From contig SLCK01000035.1 of assembly GCA_007125845.1 (NCBI GenBank), positions 1 to 64,000 of the forward strand: a stretch of DNA of 64,000 nucleotides, read 5' to 3'. The position numbers were made by a program, and so were the translations under genes. Below the pieces are notes generated by a model that saw only the letters and a list, made by a program, of their open reading frames with translations, searched no databases and was not told the origin of the DNA. Positions 37,530-46,336 of the stretch are shown here, piece by piece (the stretch's first letter is position 1; every line of letters begins with the position of its first letter). The DNA comes from Gemmatimonadota bacterium (GTDB lineage Bacteria; Gemmatimonadota; Gemmatimonadetes; Longimicrobiales; Gaopeijiaceae).

Positions 37530-38856
37530 ACCCATCGTGACCGTGGTCGGCGGCGGCCTCGCCGGTTGTGAGGCCGCGCTCCACCTCGCACGCAGGGGAA
37601 GGCCGGTGCGGTTGTACGAGATGCGACCGGAGCGACACACCCCGGCGCACCAGACGGGTGATCTCGCAGAGCTGGTCTGCACGAACTCCCTCAAGAGCGA
37701 GGATCCGTCCACGGCCCACGGGCAATTGAAGCGGGAGATGGCCGCTTTGGGGTCCGTCCTCCTCGAGGCGGCCAATGAGTCCCGTGTTCCCGCGGGAGCC
37801 GCGCTCGCAGTCGACCGGAGCCTCTTCGCCCGTGCCATGACCCGCGCCGTCGAGTCGGAGCCCGGGATCGAAGTGGTGCGGGAAGAGATGGCGGCGATTC
37901 CGGAAGTCCCGGCCGTGATCGCCACCGGTCCACTCACCTCAGACGGTCTTTCCCGCGCGATCCAGGAGGTCGTGGGCGAGGAGGCTCTCGCTTTCTATGA
38001 TGCCATCGCTCCGATCGTGGAGGGGGACTCGCTCGACCAGGACGTGGTGTTCGCGCAGGGGCGTTGGGATCAGGACCCGGACTACCTCAACTGCCCCTTC
38101 ACGCGGGAGGAGTACGAGGTGTTCGTGGACGCCGTCGCGCATGCTGAGGTGCACGAGGGGCCGGACTGGGACAACGTTCCCTATTTCGAAGGGTGTCTAC
38201 CGATCGAGGAGATGGTGGCCCGAGGGCGGGAGACCCTCAGATTCGGCCCGATGAAGCCGATCGGGCTCACCGATCCCCGAACCGGTAAGAGGCCGTACGC
38301 CGTCGCACAGCTCCGCCGCGAGGATCGGGCGGGGCAGATGTGGAACCTCGTAGGCTTCCAGACCCGAATGCGGATCGGCGCGCAGCGGCGGGTGATCTCC
38401 ATGGTGCCAGGGCTCGAGAATGCCGAGTTCCTGAGGTTCGGTGCGATCCACCGGAATTCCTATCTCAACTTCCCAGGACGCCTGAGCGCCCACGGATCAC
38501 TCCCGGAACGACCTGACCTGATCTTCGCCGGTCAGTTGACGGGGGTGGAAGGGTACACCGAGTCGGCGGCCTCGGGCATTCTCTCCGGCCTGAACCTGGA
38601 TCGCCTTCTACGTGGCCAAGATCCGGTGATTCCCCCGCCGGACACGATGCTGGGCGGTCTCTACAGGTACCTGGGGGAGAGCGATGCCCGTCACTTCCAG
38701 CCGATGAACTCGAACTGGGGCCTGGTCGATCCGCTACCGGAGCGTGTGAGGGACAAGAGGCGCAAGCGGGAGCTTCTCGCTGCGCGCGCTCAGGACAGCT
38801 TCACGGAATGGCTCACCGGAATCGACGCTGCGTACCCCTCGGGAGTCCCGTCGTGA
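37522..38856 (+). CDS. trmFO: tRNA (uracil-54-C5)-methyltransferase, folate/FAD-dependent
   Basis: Makes ribothymidine at tRNA position 54 with methylene-tetrahydrofolate. A 444-residue flavoprotein: FAD-binding VTVVGGGLAGCEAALHLAR, YEMRP, the LVCTNSLKSED motif with the catalytic-region Cys, VPAGAALAVDR, YLNCPFTREEYE with the second conserved Cys, FEGCLPIEEMVARG, and FAGQLTGVEGYTESAASG. The GTG at 37522 overlaps the end of topA and has AGGAGG ten nt upstream. Confidence 0.96.
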   Translation: MAEPIVTVVGGGLAGCEAALHLARRGRPVRLYEMRPERHTPAHQTGDLAELVCTNSLKSEDPSTAHGQLKREMAALGSVLLEAANESRVPAGAALAVDRSLFARAMTRAVESEPGIEVVREEMAAIPEVPAVIATGPLTSDGLSRAIQEVVGEEALAFYDAIAPIVEGDSLDQDVVFAQGRWDQDPDYLNCPFTREEYEVFVDAVAHAEVHEGPDWDNVPYFEGCLPIEEMVARGRETLRFGPMKPIGLTDPRTGKRPYAVAQLRREDRAGQMWNLVGFQTRMRIGAQRRVISMVPGLENAEFLRFGAIHRNSYLNFPGRLSAHGSLPERPDLIFAGQLTGVEGYTESAASGILSGLNLDRLLRGQDPVIPPPDTMLGGLYRYLGESDARHFQPMNSNWGLVDPLPERVRDKRRKRELLAARAQDSFTEWLTGIDAAYPSGVPS

Positions 38857-39758
38857 GCCCGGCGGTCGCGAGCTTCCTGCGGCACCTCGGAGACGAGCGG
38901 CAACTCTCCCCGAACACCGTGTCGGCCTACCGCCGTGACCTCCTGGACATGGAAGAGTTCCTGACGGGGTACCTCGGCACCCCCGAGTGGACGTGGTCCG
39001 AGGTGGACCGCGTCGCACTGCGAAGCTTCCTCGGGTGGTGCCGGCGACGACGGCTGGCCTCGCGGACGATCAGCCGGAAGCTCTCCTCCGTCCGGACCCT
39101 CTTCCGCTTCCTCAGGCAAGAGGGCCAAATCGAGGGCGATCCGACCCGAGGGATCCGCGCGCCGCGGCGGGCGAGGATCCTTCCCGGACACCTTCCGCAG
39201 AAGGGCGTGGAGCTGGTCTTCGACCTCGCTGAGGAACGGGCGAGAGCGAACACCCTGGCGAGCACGCGCACCCTGGCCATTCTCGAGCTCTTCTACGGCA
39301 GTGGTCTGCGCCTGGGGGAAGCGCACGGGCTGGACATCGAGGCGGTGGACATGGTGGGCGAGCAGGCGAAGGTGCGCGGCAAGGGCCGGAAGGAGCGCCT
39401 GGTTCCTCTCACTTCGTCGGCCATTCGTGCCCTTCGGCGCTACGAGCCGCGGCGTCTGGAGACGGGTGTGGATCCGGGGCGGGGCGCCCTGTTCGTCAAT
39501 TCACGTGGGGAACGGGTGTCTCGACGCACCATCCAACGAGCGATCCGCGACCTCCTGGACGTGGTGGGCGAGGAGGGGAAGCTCTCCGTTCACTCCCTGA
39601 GACACTCGTTCGCGACCCACCTGCTCGATGCGGGAGCGGACCTGGCTGCCGTCAAGGAGCTGCTGGGTCATGCGTCTCTCACGACCACACAGATCTACAC
39701 GCATACGTCGAGAGACCGCTTGAAGAGAATCTACGACGACGCCCACCCCCGGGCCTAG
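38853..39758 (+). CDS. xerC: Tyrosine recombinase XerC/XerD
   Basis: Resolves chromosome dimers at dif together with a partner. 301 residues: SAM-like N-terminal domain (about 3-90) and catalytic domain with the family's residues: Arg in YGSGLRLGE, Lys in [11 protein letters not shown], His-x-x-Arg in [14 protein letters not shown], His in [11 protein letters not shown] and the nucleophile Tyr in IYTHTS. The GTG overlaps the trmFO stop. Its place between trmFO and hslV matches the Firmicutes xerC/codV position, so the chromosomal XerC role is favoured over an integrase. Confidence 0.92.
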   Translation: MSPAVASFLRHLGDERQLSPNTVSAYRRDLLDMEEFLTGYLGTPEWTWSEVDRVALRSFLGWCRRRRLASRTISRKLSSVRTLFRFLRQEGQIEGDPTRGIRAPRRARILPGHLPQKGVELVFDLAEERARANTLASTRTLAILELFYGSGLRLGEAHGLDIEAVDMVGEQAKVRGKGRKERLVPLTSSAIRALRRYEPRRLETGVDPGRGALFVNSRGERVSRRTIQRAIRDLLDVVGEEGKLSVHSLRHSFATHLLDAGADLAAVKELLGHASLTTTQIYTHTSRDRLKRIYDDAHPRA

Positions 39759-39778
39759 CCAGGATCGGAAGACGAACG

Positions 39779-40360
39779 ATGAGCGGGACGTATGAACGAG
39801 GGTTCGGGTCGGTCAGGTCGACGACCGTGGTCGCGGTGCGGCGGGATGGCGCCGTGGCGATGGGCGCCGACGGACAGGTGACGATGGGGGACACGGTCGT
39901 GAAGGGCACTGCGACCAAGGTGCGGACCTTGCGAGAAGGTCGCATCCTGGCCGGCTTCGCCGGGGGCGTCGCCGACGCCTTTACCCTCTTCGAGAAGCTG
40001 GAGGAGAAGCTCGAGCGGCATCCGGCCAACCTCACCCGCGCCTGCGTCGAGCTCGCGAAGGAGTGGCGGATGGATCGATACCTGCGGCGCCTCGACGCGC
40101 TCCTGCTGGTGGCCGACGCGGACCACCTCTTTCTCGTGAGTGGGGACGGGAATGTGCTGGAGCCGGACGAGGACGTGGCCGCGATCGGGTCGGGGGGCGC
40201 GTACGCGCTGGCCGCTGCCAGGGCGCTCCGCGGCCACACCGAGCTCGCTCCAAAAGAGATCGTCCGGGAGGCGCTCGGCATCGCTGCTCAGATCTGTATC
40301 TACAGCAACGATCGGATCACGGTGCTCGAACTGGAAGGAGGGGAGGAGACCCGATCATGA
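39779..40360 (+). CDS. hslV: ATP-dependent protease subunit HslV
   Basis: Proteolytic chamber of HslUV. A 193-residue N-terminal nucleophile hydrolase: [20 protein letters not shown], with Thr 15 as the probable nucleophile after removal of a 14-residue propeptide that is longer than in E. coli. [41 protein letters not shown] and [11 protein letters not shown] are typical. Its stop overlaps the ATG of hslU. Confidence 0.96.
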   Translation: MSGTYERGFGSVRSTTVVAVRRDGAVAMGADGQVTMGDTVVKGTATKVRTLREGRILAGFAGGVADAFTLFEKLEEKLERHPANLTRACVELAKEWRMDRYLRRLDALLLVADADHLFLVSGDGNVLEPDEDVAAIGSGGAYALAAARALRGHTELAPKEIVREALGIAAQICIYSNDRITVLELEGGEETRS

Positions 40361-41886
40361 CGGAGGTTCGAACGGAGGGCAGGGAAGATGGCTTGCAGAG
40401 CCGTCTGGACGAGTTGACCCCGCGGGAAATCGTCGGGGAGCTCGACCGATACATCGTAGGCCAGGACGTGGCCAAGAAGGCAGTGGCGATCGCGCTCCGG
40501 AATCGGTGGCGGCGTCTACAGGTGGAGGAGGAGCTCAGGGAGGAGATCCTCCCGAACAACCTGATCCTGATCGGCCCAACGGGTGTCGGAAAGACCGAGA
40601 TCGCCCGGCGTCTGGCGCGCCTTGCGGGCGCACCGTTCACGAAGGTCGAAGCGTCGAAGTTCACGGAGGTGGGGTACGTTGGGCGGGACGTGGAGTCGAT
40701 GATCCGCGACCTGGTCGATGTGGCCGTCAACCTCGTCCGGAGCGAGCGTGAGGACGAGGTTCAGGAGGAAGCCGAGGACTCCGCTGAAGAGCGGCTTCTG
40801 GATCTCCTCATCCCGCCCCTGAAGGAGGGGGCACAGGCCCGGGTCGTGACGGCGAAGAGACCCGCCTCAACCTCCGGGAGCGACCCCGAGTCTCCCGTGT
40901 TCGTGGCCGGACCAGGAGGAGTGCAGTCGCCAGGTGCGGGCGAGGATGCCTCCGGCGAGGCGATGCCCTCGTCGGATTCCCAGACGCCTTCCACCGAGGA
41001 GCGCCGCCGGCGCACGCGGGAGAAGCTGCGAGCTTTGCTCAAGGACGGGAAGCTCGAGGATCGCATGGTCGAAGTCGAGGTCCAGCAATCGGCGAATCTG
41101 GACGGAATGATGTTGCCGATGGGAATGGAGGGGATGGACCACAGCTTCATGGACATGTTGCAGGACATGCTTCCGAAGCGCACCAAGCGGAGGTCGGTGA
41201 AGGTGTCGGAGGCACGCCGGATCCTCATCCAGGAGGAGCTCGATCGCCTGATCGACATGGACGAGGTCGTCAACGAGGCTTTGGACCGGGCCGAAGAGAA
41301 CGGGATCGTCTTTCTCGACGAGATCGACAAGGTTTCGGGGCAGAGGGGGACGACCGGGCCCGACGTGAGCCGCGAGGGGGTGCAGCGGGATCTGCTTCCG
41401 ATCGTCGAGGGATCGAACGTGCAGACGAAGTACGGCCTCGTGCGCACGGACCACGTTCTCTTCATCGCGGCGGGAGCCTTTCACGTGTCCAAGCCCTCGG
41501 ACCTCATCCCCGAGCTCCAGGGGCGGTTCCCCATTCGCGTTGAGCTGAAGGCGCTCGATGAATCCGATTTCGTGCGAATCCTCACCGAGCCGAAGAATGC
41601 ATTGATCCACCAGTACCGGGCTCTCGTCGAGGCCGACGGTGCGCGCATTCGGTTCGAGGAATCGGGGATTGGGGAGATCGCCAGGATCGCGTTCGAGCTG
41701 AACGAGCGGATGGAGAACATCGGAGCGCGCAGGCTCCAGACAGTCATGACGACCCTGCTCGAGCACGTTCTCTTCGAGCTCCCTGGCGGTGACGTCGAGG
41801 AAGAAGTCGTCGTCGATCGCGATTACGTGGGTCGCAACCTCTCGTCGATCGCAGAGGACGAGGACCTCCGCAAGTACATCCTGTGA
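40357..41886 (+). CDS. hslU: ATP-dependent protease ATPase subunit HslU
   Basis: AAA+ unfoldase that feeds HslV. 509 residues: [20 protein letters not shown], Walker [18 protein letters not shown], pore motif [10 protein letters not shown], Walker [10 protein letters not shown], sensor/Arg-finger region [12 protein letters not shown], and the C-terminal tail EDLRKYIL that docks into HslV. It is about 65 residues longer than E. coli HslU; the extra length is in the I domain (about 168-218), a Ser/Pro/Gly-rich stretch without recognisable fold. ATG overlaps hslV. Confidence 0.96.
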   Translation: MTEVRTEGREDGLQSRLDELTPREIVGELDRYIVGQDVAKKAVAIALRNRWRRLQVEEELREEILPNNLILIGPTGVGKTEIARRLARLAGAPFTKVEASKFTEVGYVGRDVESMIRDLVDVAVNLVRSEREDEVQEEAEDSAEERLLDLLIPPLKEGAQARVVTAKRPASTSGSDPESPVFVAGPGGVQSPGAGEDASGEAMPSSDSQTPSTEERRRRTREKLRALLKDGKLEDRMVEVEVQQSANLDGMMLPMGMEGMDHSFMDMLQDMLPKRTKRRSVKVSEARRILIQEELDRLIDMDEVVNEALDRAEENGIVFLDEIDKVSGQRGTTGPDVSREGVQRDLLPIVEGSNVQTKYGLVRTDHVLFIAAGAFHVSKPSDLIPELQGRFPIRVELKALDESDFVRILTEPKNALIHQYRALVEADGARIRFEESGIGEIARIAFELNERMENIGARRLQTVMTTLLEHVLFELPGGDVEEEVVVDRDYVGRNLSSIAEDEDLRKYIL

Positions 41887-41902
41887 GTCGGGAGCGACGC
41901 CG

Positions 41903-42814
41903 GTGAACAAGCGGATCCAACACTTTCTCAGGTTGGACGACCTGACGGCGAAGGAGCTTCGGGAGCTTCTCGAGCGAGCCCTCCGCCTCAAGCAGGGCGT
42001 GGAAGGCGCCGACCGTCCGCTCGCCGGACGGTCTCTGGGGATGATCTTCCGGAAGAGCTCGACGAGGACCCGAGTCTCCTTTGAAGTGGGTATCTTCCAG
42101 CTCGGCGGCCATGGGCTCTTCCTTTCCGACCAGCAGCTTCAGCTCGGTCGAGGCGAATCGCTCGCCGATACGTCCCGCGTCCTCTCCACCTACCTGGATG
42201 CGATCGTGATTCGCACCTTCAGGCAGGGCGAGGTTGAGGAATTCGCCCGTCATGCGTCGATTCCGGTGATCAACGGATTGACGGACTTCCTCCATCCCTG
42301 TCAGCTCCTGGCCGACCTGCTGACCCTTCGAGAGGAGTTCGGTCGAGACCTCTCAGGGCTCACCGTGGCCTGGATCGGCGACGGAAACAATGTGGCCAAC
42401 TCCTGGCTGACCGCCGCGAGGGTGCTGGGCTTCGAGCTTCGCATCGCAACTCCCACGGGATACGGTCCCGATCCGAAGCTGCAGGCCCGGGCCGAAAAGG
42501 AGGGGGCCGTATCGGTGACGACGGACCCGATCGAGGCCGTCGCGGGTGCGCACGTGGTGACCACCGACACCTGGGTATCAATGGGTCAGGAAGGGGAAGC
42601 GGAGGCCCGCGCACGGGACTTCGCGCCCTTCCAGGTCACGCGGGAATTGATGAGCCGGGCCCGCTCCGAGGCGATCTTCCTCCACTGTCTCCCGGCGTAC
42701 CGCGGCAAGGAGGTGGAGGCGGAGGTGATCGACGGCCCCCAGTCCCGCGTGCTCGTGGAGGCGGAGAACCGACTCCATGCTCAGAAAGCGCTCCTTCTCC
42801 ATCTGATCGGATGA
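41903..42814 (+). CDS. argF: Ornithine carbamoyltransferase
   Basis: Forms citrulline from ornithine and carbamoyl phosphate. 303 residues: carbamoyl-phosphate motif SSTRTRVSFEVG, RGESLADTSRVLSTYLDAIVIR, the HPCQLLADLLT motif, ornithine loop TDTWVSMGQE and the active-site FLHCLPAYRG. GTG start at 41903 with GGGAG about eight nt upstream. No other arginine gene is next to it; gcvT follows after 7 nt. Confidence 0.93.
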   Translation: MNKRIQHFLRLDDLTAKELRELLERALRLKQGVEGADRPLAGRSLGMIFRKSSTRTRVSFEVGIFQLGGHGLFLSDQQLQLGRGESLADTSRVLSTYLDAIVIRTFRQGEVEEFARHASIPVINGLTDFLHPCQLLADLLTLREEFGRDLSGLTVAWIGDGNNVANSWLTAARVLGFELRIATPTGYGPDPKLQARAEKEGAVSVTTDPIEAVAGAHVVTTDTWVSMGQEGEAEARARDFAPFQVTRELMSRARSEAIFLHCLPAYRGKEVEAEVIDGPQSRVLVEAENRLHAQKALLLHLIG

Positions 42815-42821
42815 GACCGCC

Positions 42822-43943
42822 ATGAGCCGTGGCACTGCAAGCACGACCCCACTGTACGAAGAGCACCGCCGGCTGGAGGGTAAGTTGGTACCCTTTGCCG
42901 GATTCAGGATGCCAATCCAATATCCCACCGGGATCCGCACCGAACATCACGCGGTTCGAAAGGCGGCCGGGCTTTTCGACGTCTCCCACATGGGCCAACT
43001 CGAGGTGCGGGGGCCGGATGCCCTCGCCCTCGTGCAGCGAGTGACGGTGAACGACGCCGCACGGCTTGAATTGGGCCAGGCCCAGTACACTCTCTTCTGC
43101 GCGGAGGACGGGGGGGTGCTCGACGATGTGGTCGTGTATCGGACGTCCGAGGACACCTACCTGATGGTCGTCAACGCCGCGAACCGGGCAGCGGACCATG
43201 CCTGGGTGCGATCCCATCTCGGAGGGATGAACGCCGCGGTGGAGGATCGTTCGGATGAGTTCGCGCTCCTCGCCCTCCAGGGCCCGGCGGCATCGGAGAT
43301 CCTCGACTCGCTCGTGGAGATCCCCATGGACCTGGGGGATGTCGGGTTCTTTCGCTTCACTTCGGGCAGGATCGGGGGGAAGAAGACCATCGTGGCTCGG
43401 ACTGGGTATACCGGCGAGGACGGCTTCGAGCTTTTCCTCCGGCCGGCGGACGCGCCAGAGGTATGGCGGGGGCTCCTGGACGAGGGCGCCGAGTTCGGGC
43501 TCCTCCCGGTCGGACTGGGGGCTCGGGACACCCTCCGGTTGGAGGCGGGCCTCTGCCTGTACGGAAACGATCTCGACGCGGATCACACTCCCCTTGAGGC
43601 GGGACTCGGCTGGACGGTGAAGTTCGAGAAGGGAGAGTTTGTGGGTCGCGAGGCCTTGCTGCGCCAGAAGGAGGAGGGGGTAACCCGCCGCCTGAGCGGG
43701 ATCCGGCTCACCGAGAGGGGCTTTCCTCGACCCGGCTACCCGGTGGTGTCCGAGGGGCGGGTGGTTGGGGATGTGACCTCGGGCACGTTGAGCCCGACGC
43801 TTGGAGAGGGCATCGCCCTCGCGTATCTCCCCGCCGAGCTGGCCGATCCGGACATCCCGGTCTCGATCCGGATCCGGGACCGGGACGTGGACGGTCGAGT
43901 TGCGCCTCCACCCTTCTACCGAGAGGGGTCCCTCAAGAAGTGA
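42822..43943 (+). CDS. gcvT: Aminomethyltransferase, glycine cleavage T protein
   Basis: Transfers the aminomethyl carbon of glycine to tetrahydrofolate. A 373-residue protein with the true GcvT motifs: LVPFAGFRMPIQYPTGI, LFDVSHMGQLEVRG, YTLFCAEDGGVLDD, ARTGYTGEDGFELF (folate site, catalytic-region Asp) and GLGARDTLRLEAGLCLYGND. No gcvH or gcvP is in the window. It overlaps the sigma-54 activator gene, unusual company for gcvT. Confidence 0.94.
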   Translation: MSRGTASTTPLYEEHRRLEGKLVPFAGFRMPIQYPTGIRTEHHAVRKAAGLFDVSHMGQLEVRGPDALALVQRVTVNDAARLELGQAQYTLFCAEDGGVLDDVVVYRTSEDTYLMVVNAANRAADHAWVRSHLGGMNAAVEDRSDEFALLALQGPAASEILDSLVEIPMDLGDVGFFRFTSGRIGGKKTIVARTGYTGEDGFELFLRPADAPEVWRGLLDEGAEFGLLPVGLGARDTLRLEAGLCLYGNDLDADHTPLEAGLGWTVKFEKGEFVGREALLRQKEEGVTRRLSGIRLTERGFPRPGYPVVSEGRVVGDVTSGTLSPTLGEGIALAYLPAELADPDIPVSIRIRDRDVDGRVAPPPFYREGSLKK

Positions 43944-45634
43944 GCCCGGAATCTGCGATGAGTCGAGGTACTGTTCTCATCAGCACGCACCGCCTCGAGC
44001 TGGCGGGCCAGCTCCGCTCGGCCTTCGAAGCCGAGCGGTATTCTGTGGATCTCGTTCCCGATGTCGAAAGCCTACACGGGCTGGGAGAGGCCAGCCTCCT
44101 GGTGCTCACCGGAGAACGGGACGACGGGGACTTCCCAACCTGGGTCGCCTCGGTCCGGCAGGCGTCGGAGTCTCCCATCCTTGCGCTCCTGCGCACCGAG
44201 GATGCCCGGGAGAGGGCGGCGAAGGCGGGAGTGGAAGAGATTCTCGACCCCGAGGTGGATCCGGCCGACGTCGCCCTGATGGGGCACCAGGCGGTGGAGC
44301 GCCGTCGACTCCAGAAGCTCACCGGCATCGTCGGGGAGTCCGAGGCCATGCGCGAGGTGCTCGAGCGGGTCGTGCAGATCGCTCCGGTCGAGTCCACCGT
44401 GTTGATCACCGGAGAATCGGGCACCGGAAAGGAGCTCGTCGCCCGCGGTATTCACGCCCTCTCCTCTCGTAGGAACCGCTCCTTCCTGGCCGTGAATGTG
44501 GCGGCCCTCTCCGGGGCGCTCCTGGAATCCGAGCTCTTCGGTCACGAGAAGGGGGCGTTCACCGGCGCGATCGACTCCCGCAAGGGTTTCTTCGAGCTGG
44601 CCCACCGAGGCACGCTCTTCCTGGATGAGATCGGAGAGATGCCGCTATCCACCCAGACGAAGCTTCTGCGCGTGCTGGAGCAGAGAGAATTCATGCGCGT
44701 GGGAGGTGAGAAGCCCCTTCGGGTGGACGTGCGCATCATCGCCGCCACCAACCAGGAGCTCCGTCGGCTCGTGGGCAGCGGCCAGTTCCGCAGGGACCTT
44801 TACTACCGCCTCAACATCCTGAACATCGAGCTTCCCCCCCTGCGTCGCAGGAGGGAGGACGTACCCGTGCTGATCCGACACTTCGTCGAAGAGCTCACCG
44901 GACGAATGGACAGGCCCTTTCCCGGGATCACCGACGAGGCGATGGCAACGCTCATGGCCTACGAATGGCCAGGGAACGTCCGGGAGCTCCGGAATCTCGT
45001 CGAAAGCATGGTCGTGCTCTCTCCGGGAAGAGAGATCGAGCCCGACGACATCCCCTCTCAGGTCCGGTCGCCCGAGGGAGGTCGGAGCTTGCTTCCAGTG
45101 CCGTTTTCGCCTGGGTTCGACGGAGCGAATGCGCAGGACGAAAGGGAAGGGAAGGACGAGGGCAGGTCATTCAGGCCCGAGCTCGAGTTCGTCTTCCGTA
45201 CGCTGGTGGAGCTCAGGGTCGACATGGATCAGCTTCGCCGCGAGTTCGAGGCCTACCGGGAAGAAATCGACGACCGCCTGGACGACCGGCTGATGAGCAC
45301 AGGAGAGGTCCCGTTGGCCCTATCGCCCGGAGCTCCCGTCTCCACCGCCGAGAGGCGCTCGGAGGATCTTCCGGCGGAATGGGACGTGAGCGGAACATTC
45401 GACGAGGAGGGTGTGGAGAGGGAATCCGAGAGCGATGCGCGTTTGGAGCAGGGGAGCGAGGAGGAGCTGCTGGTTCTATTCGAACCCGGGATGACGATGG
45501 AGGAGCTCGAGGAGGAGGCGATCCGGACCGTGCTCAGGTTCACGGAAGGAAACCGCCGGAAGGCGGCCGAGAGCCTGGGGATTGGAGAGAGAACGCTGTA
45601 CCGGAAGATCCGCAAGTATGGGATCGAAGAGTGA
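43940..45634 (+). CDS. Sigma-54 activator with degenerate receiver and long acidic linker
   Basis: A 564-residue transcription activator. Residues 7-115 have the outline of a receiver (TVLISTHRLELAGQLRSAF) but no acidic pair, no acceptor Asp (LLVLTGERDD) and no KP motif, so aspartyl phosphorylation is unlikely. The AAA+ domain (about 130-370) is intact: GESGTGKE, GAFTGA, GTLFLDEIGEM, REDVPVLIRHF. A linker of about 140 residues follows, with a coiled coil (VELRVDMDQLRREFEAYREE) and a Glu/Asp-rich part, before a Fis HTH (NRRKAAESLGIGERTLYRKI). GTG 43940 overlaps gcvT (GTGA); ATG 43958 is an alternative. Targets unknown. Confidence 0.85.
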   Translation: MSPESAMSRGTVLISTHRLELAGQLRSAFEAERYSVDLVPDVESLHGLGEASLLVLTGERDDGDFPTWVASVRQASESPILALLRTEDARERAAKAGVEEILDPEVDPADVALMGHQAVERRRLQKLTGIVGESEAMREVLERVVQIAPVESTVLITGESGTGKELVARGIHALSSRRNRSFLAVNVAALSGALLESELFGHEKGAFTGAIDSRKGFFELAHRGTLFLDEIGEMPLSTQTKLLRVLEQREFMRVGGEKPLRVDVRIIAATNQELRRLVGSGQFRRDLYYRLNILNIELPPLRRRREDVPVLIRHFVEELTGRMDRPFPGITDEAMATLMAYEWPGNVRELRNLVESMVVLSPGREIEPDDIPSQVRSPEGGRSLLPVPFSPGFDGANAQDEREGKDEGRSFRPELEFVFRTLVELRVDMDQLRREFEAYREEIDDRLDDRLMSTGEVPLALSPGAPVSTAERRSEDLPAEWDVSGTFDEEGVERESESDARLEQGSEEELLVLFEPGMTMEELEEEAIRTVLRFTEGNRRKAAESLGIGERTLYRKIRKYGIEE

Positions 45635-45717
45635 TGTTCCGAGTCAGAGATTCGTCGACAATCGTGCGCCGCAGTGGTCAAGTTGGCAGCTGTTGCCCCG
45701 CGTTCGGAAGTGCGGTG

Positions 45718-46314
45718 CTATTCCTCGTCGATGAGGGCGAGGAGCGCTCCTGCGAGGAGGTCCCGGCCTTCTCCGGTCTTCGAGGAAAAGGGAATGACCT
45801 GATCCTCCGAGAGCGACAGGCCCCGGGTCAGATCGGGAATCATCCGGGATCTCTCGGAGCGAGAGAGCTTGTCGACCTTGGTAAAGGCGACCAGCGTCGG
45901 TAGACCCAGCTCGGCCAGGTACTCGAGCATGCGCAAGTCATCCGGCATGGGTTCGCGGCGGACGTCCACGAGGTGGACGACCGCACGCGGCCCGTCCGGC
46001 CGGGCGAGGAATCCCTCGACGAGACGCTTCCATCCTTCCCGAACCGAATCCGGAACTCGTGCGAACCCGAATCCGGGGAGGTCGACCAGCACGAACTGGT
46101 CGTTCACCCTGTAGAAATTGAGCTCCCGGGTCTTGCCCGGTGTCCCCGAGATGCGCGCCACCTTCCGCTTCGTCCTGCGCAGAAGGGTATTGATGAGGGA
46201 CGACTTCCCCACGTTCGATCGGCCGGCGAAGGCGACGTGAGGAAGGTCGGGAGAGGGGATCTGGGCGGTAGCGTCCACGACCGAGCCCAGGAACTCGACG
46301 CTGCGGATCTTCAT
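45718..46314 (-). CDS. engB: Ribosome-biogenesis GTPase EngB/YsxC
   Basis: A 198-residue GTPase needed for large-subunit assembly. G1 AFAGRSNVGKSSLIN, G2 region GTPGKTRELNFY, G3 LVDLPGFGFARV, G4 AFTKVDKLS, G5 PFSSKTGEG. The ATG at 46314 (GGAG nine nt upstream) removes an irrelevant extension to 46419. It lies 22 nt after lon, in the clpX-lon-engB order also known from Firmicutes. Confidence 0.95.
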   Translation of the reverse strand: MKIRSVEFLGSVVDATAQIPSPDLPHVAFAGRSNVGKSSLINTLLRRTKRKVARISGTPGKTRELNFYRVNDQFVLVDLPGFGFARVPDSVREGWKRLVEGFLARPDGPRAVVHLVDVRREPMPDDLRMLEYLAELGLPTLVAFTKVDKLSRSERSRMIPDLTRGLSLSEDQVIPFSSKTGEGRDLLAGALLALIDEE

Positions 46315-46336
46315 TCCTGCGTTCTCCGGATGGCAG

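Noticed and set aside
38853-39758. Tyrosine recombinase as integrase of a mobile element
   Set aside because: It is embedded in the topA-trmFO-hslVU run with overlapping starts, the known place for chromosomal XerC; no att sites or phage genes nearby.
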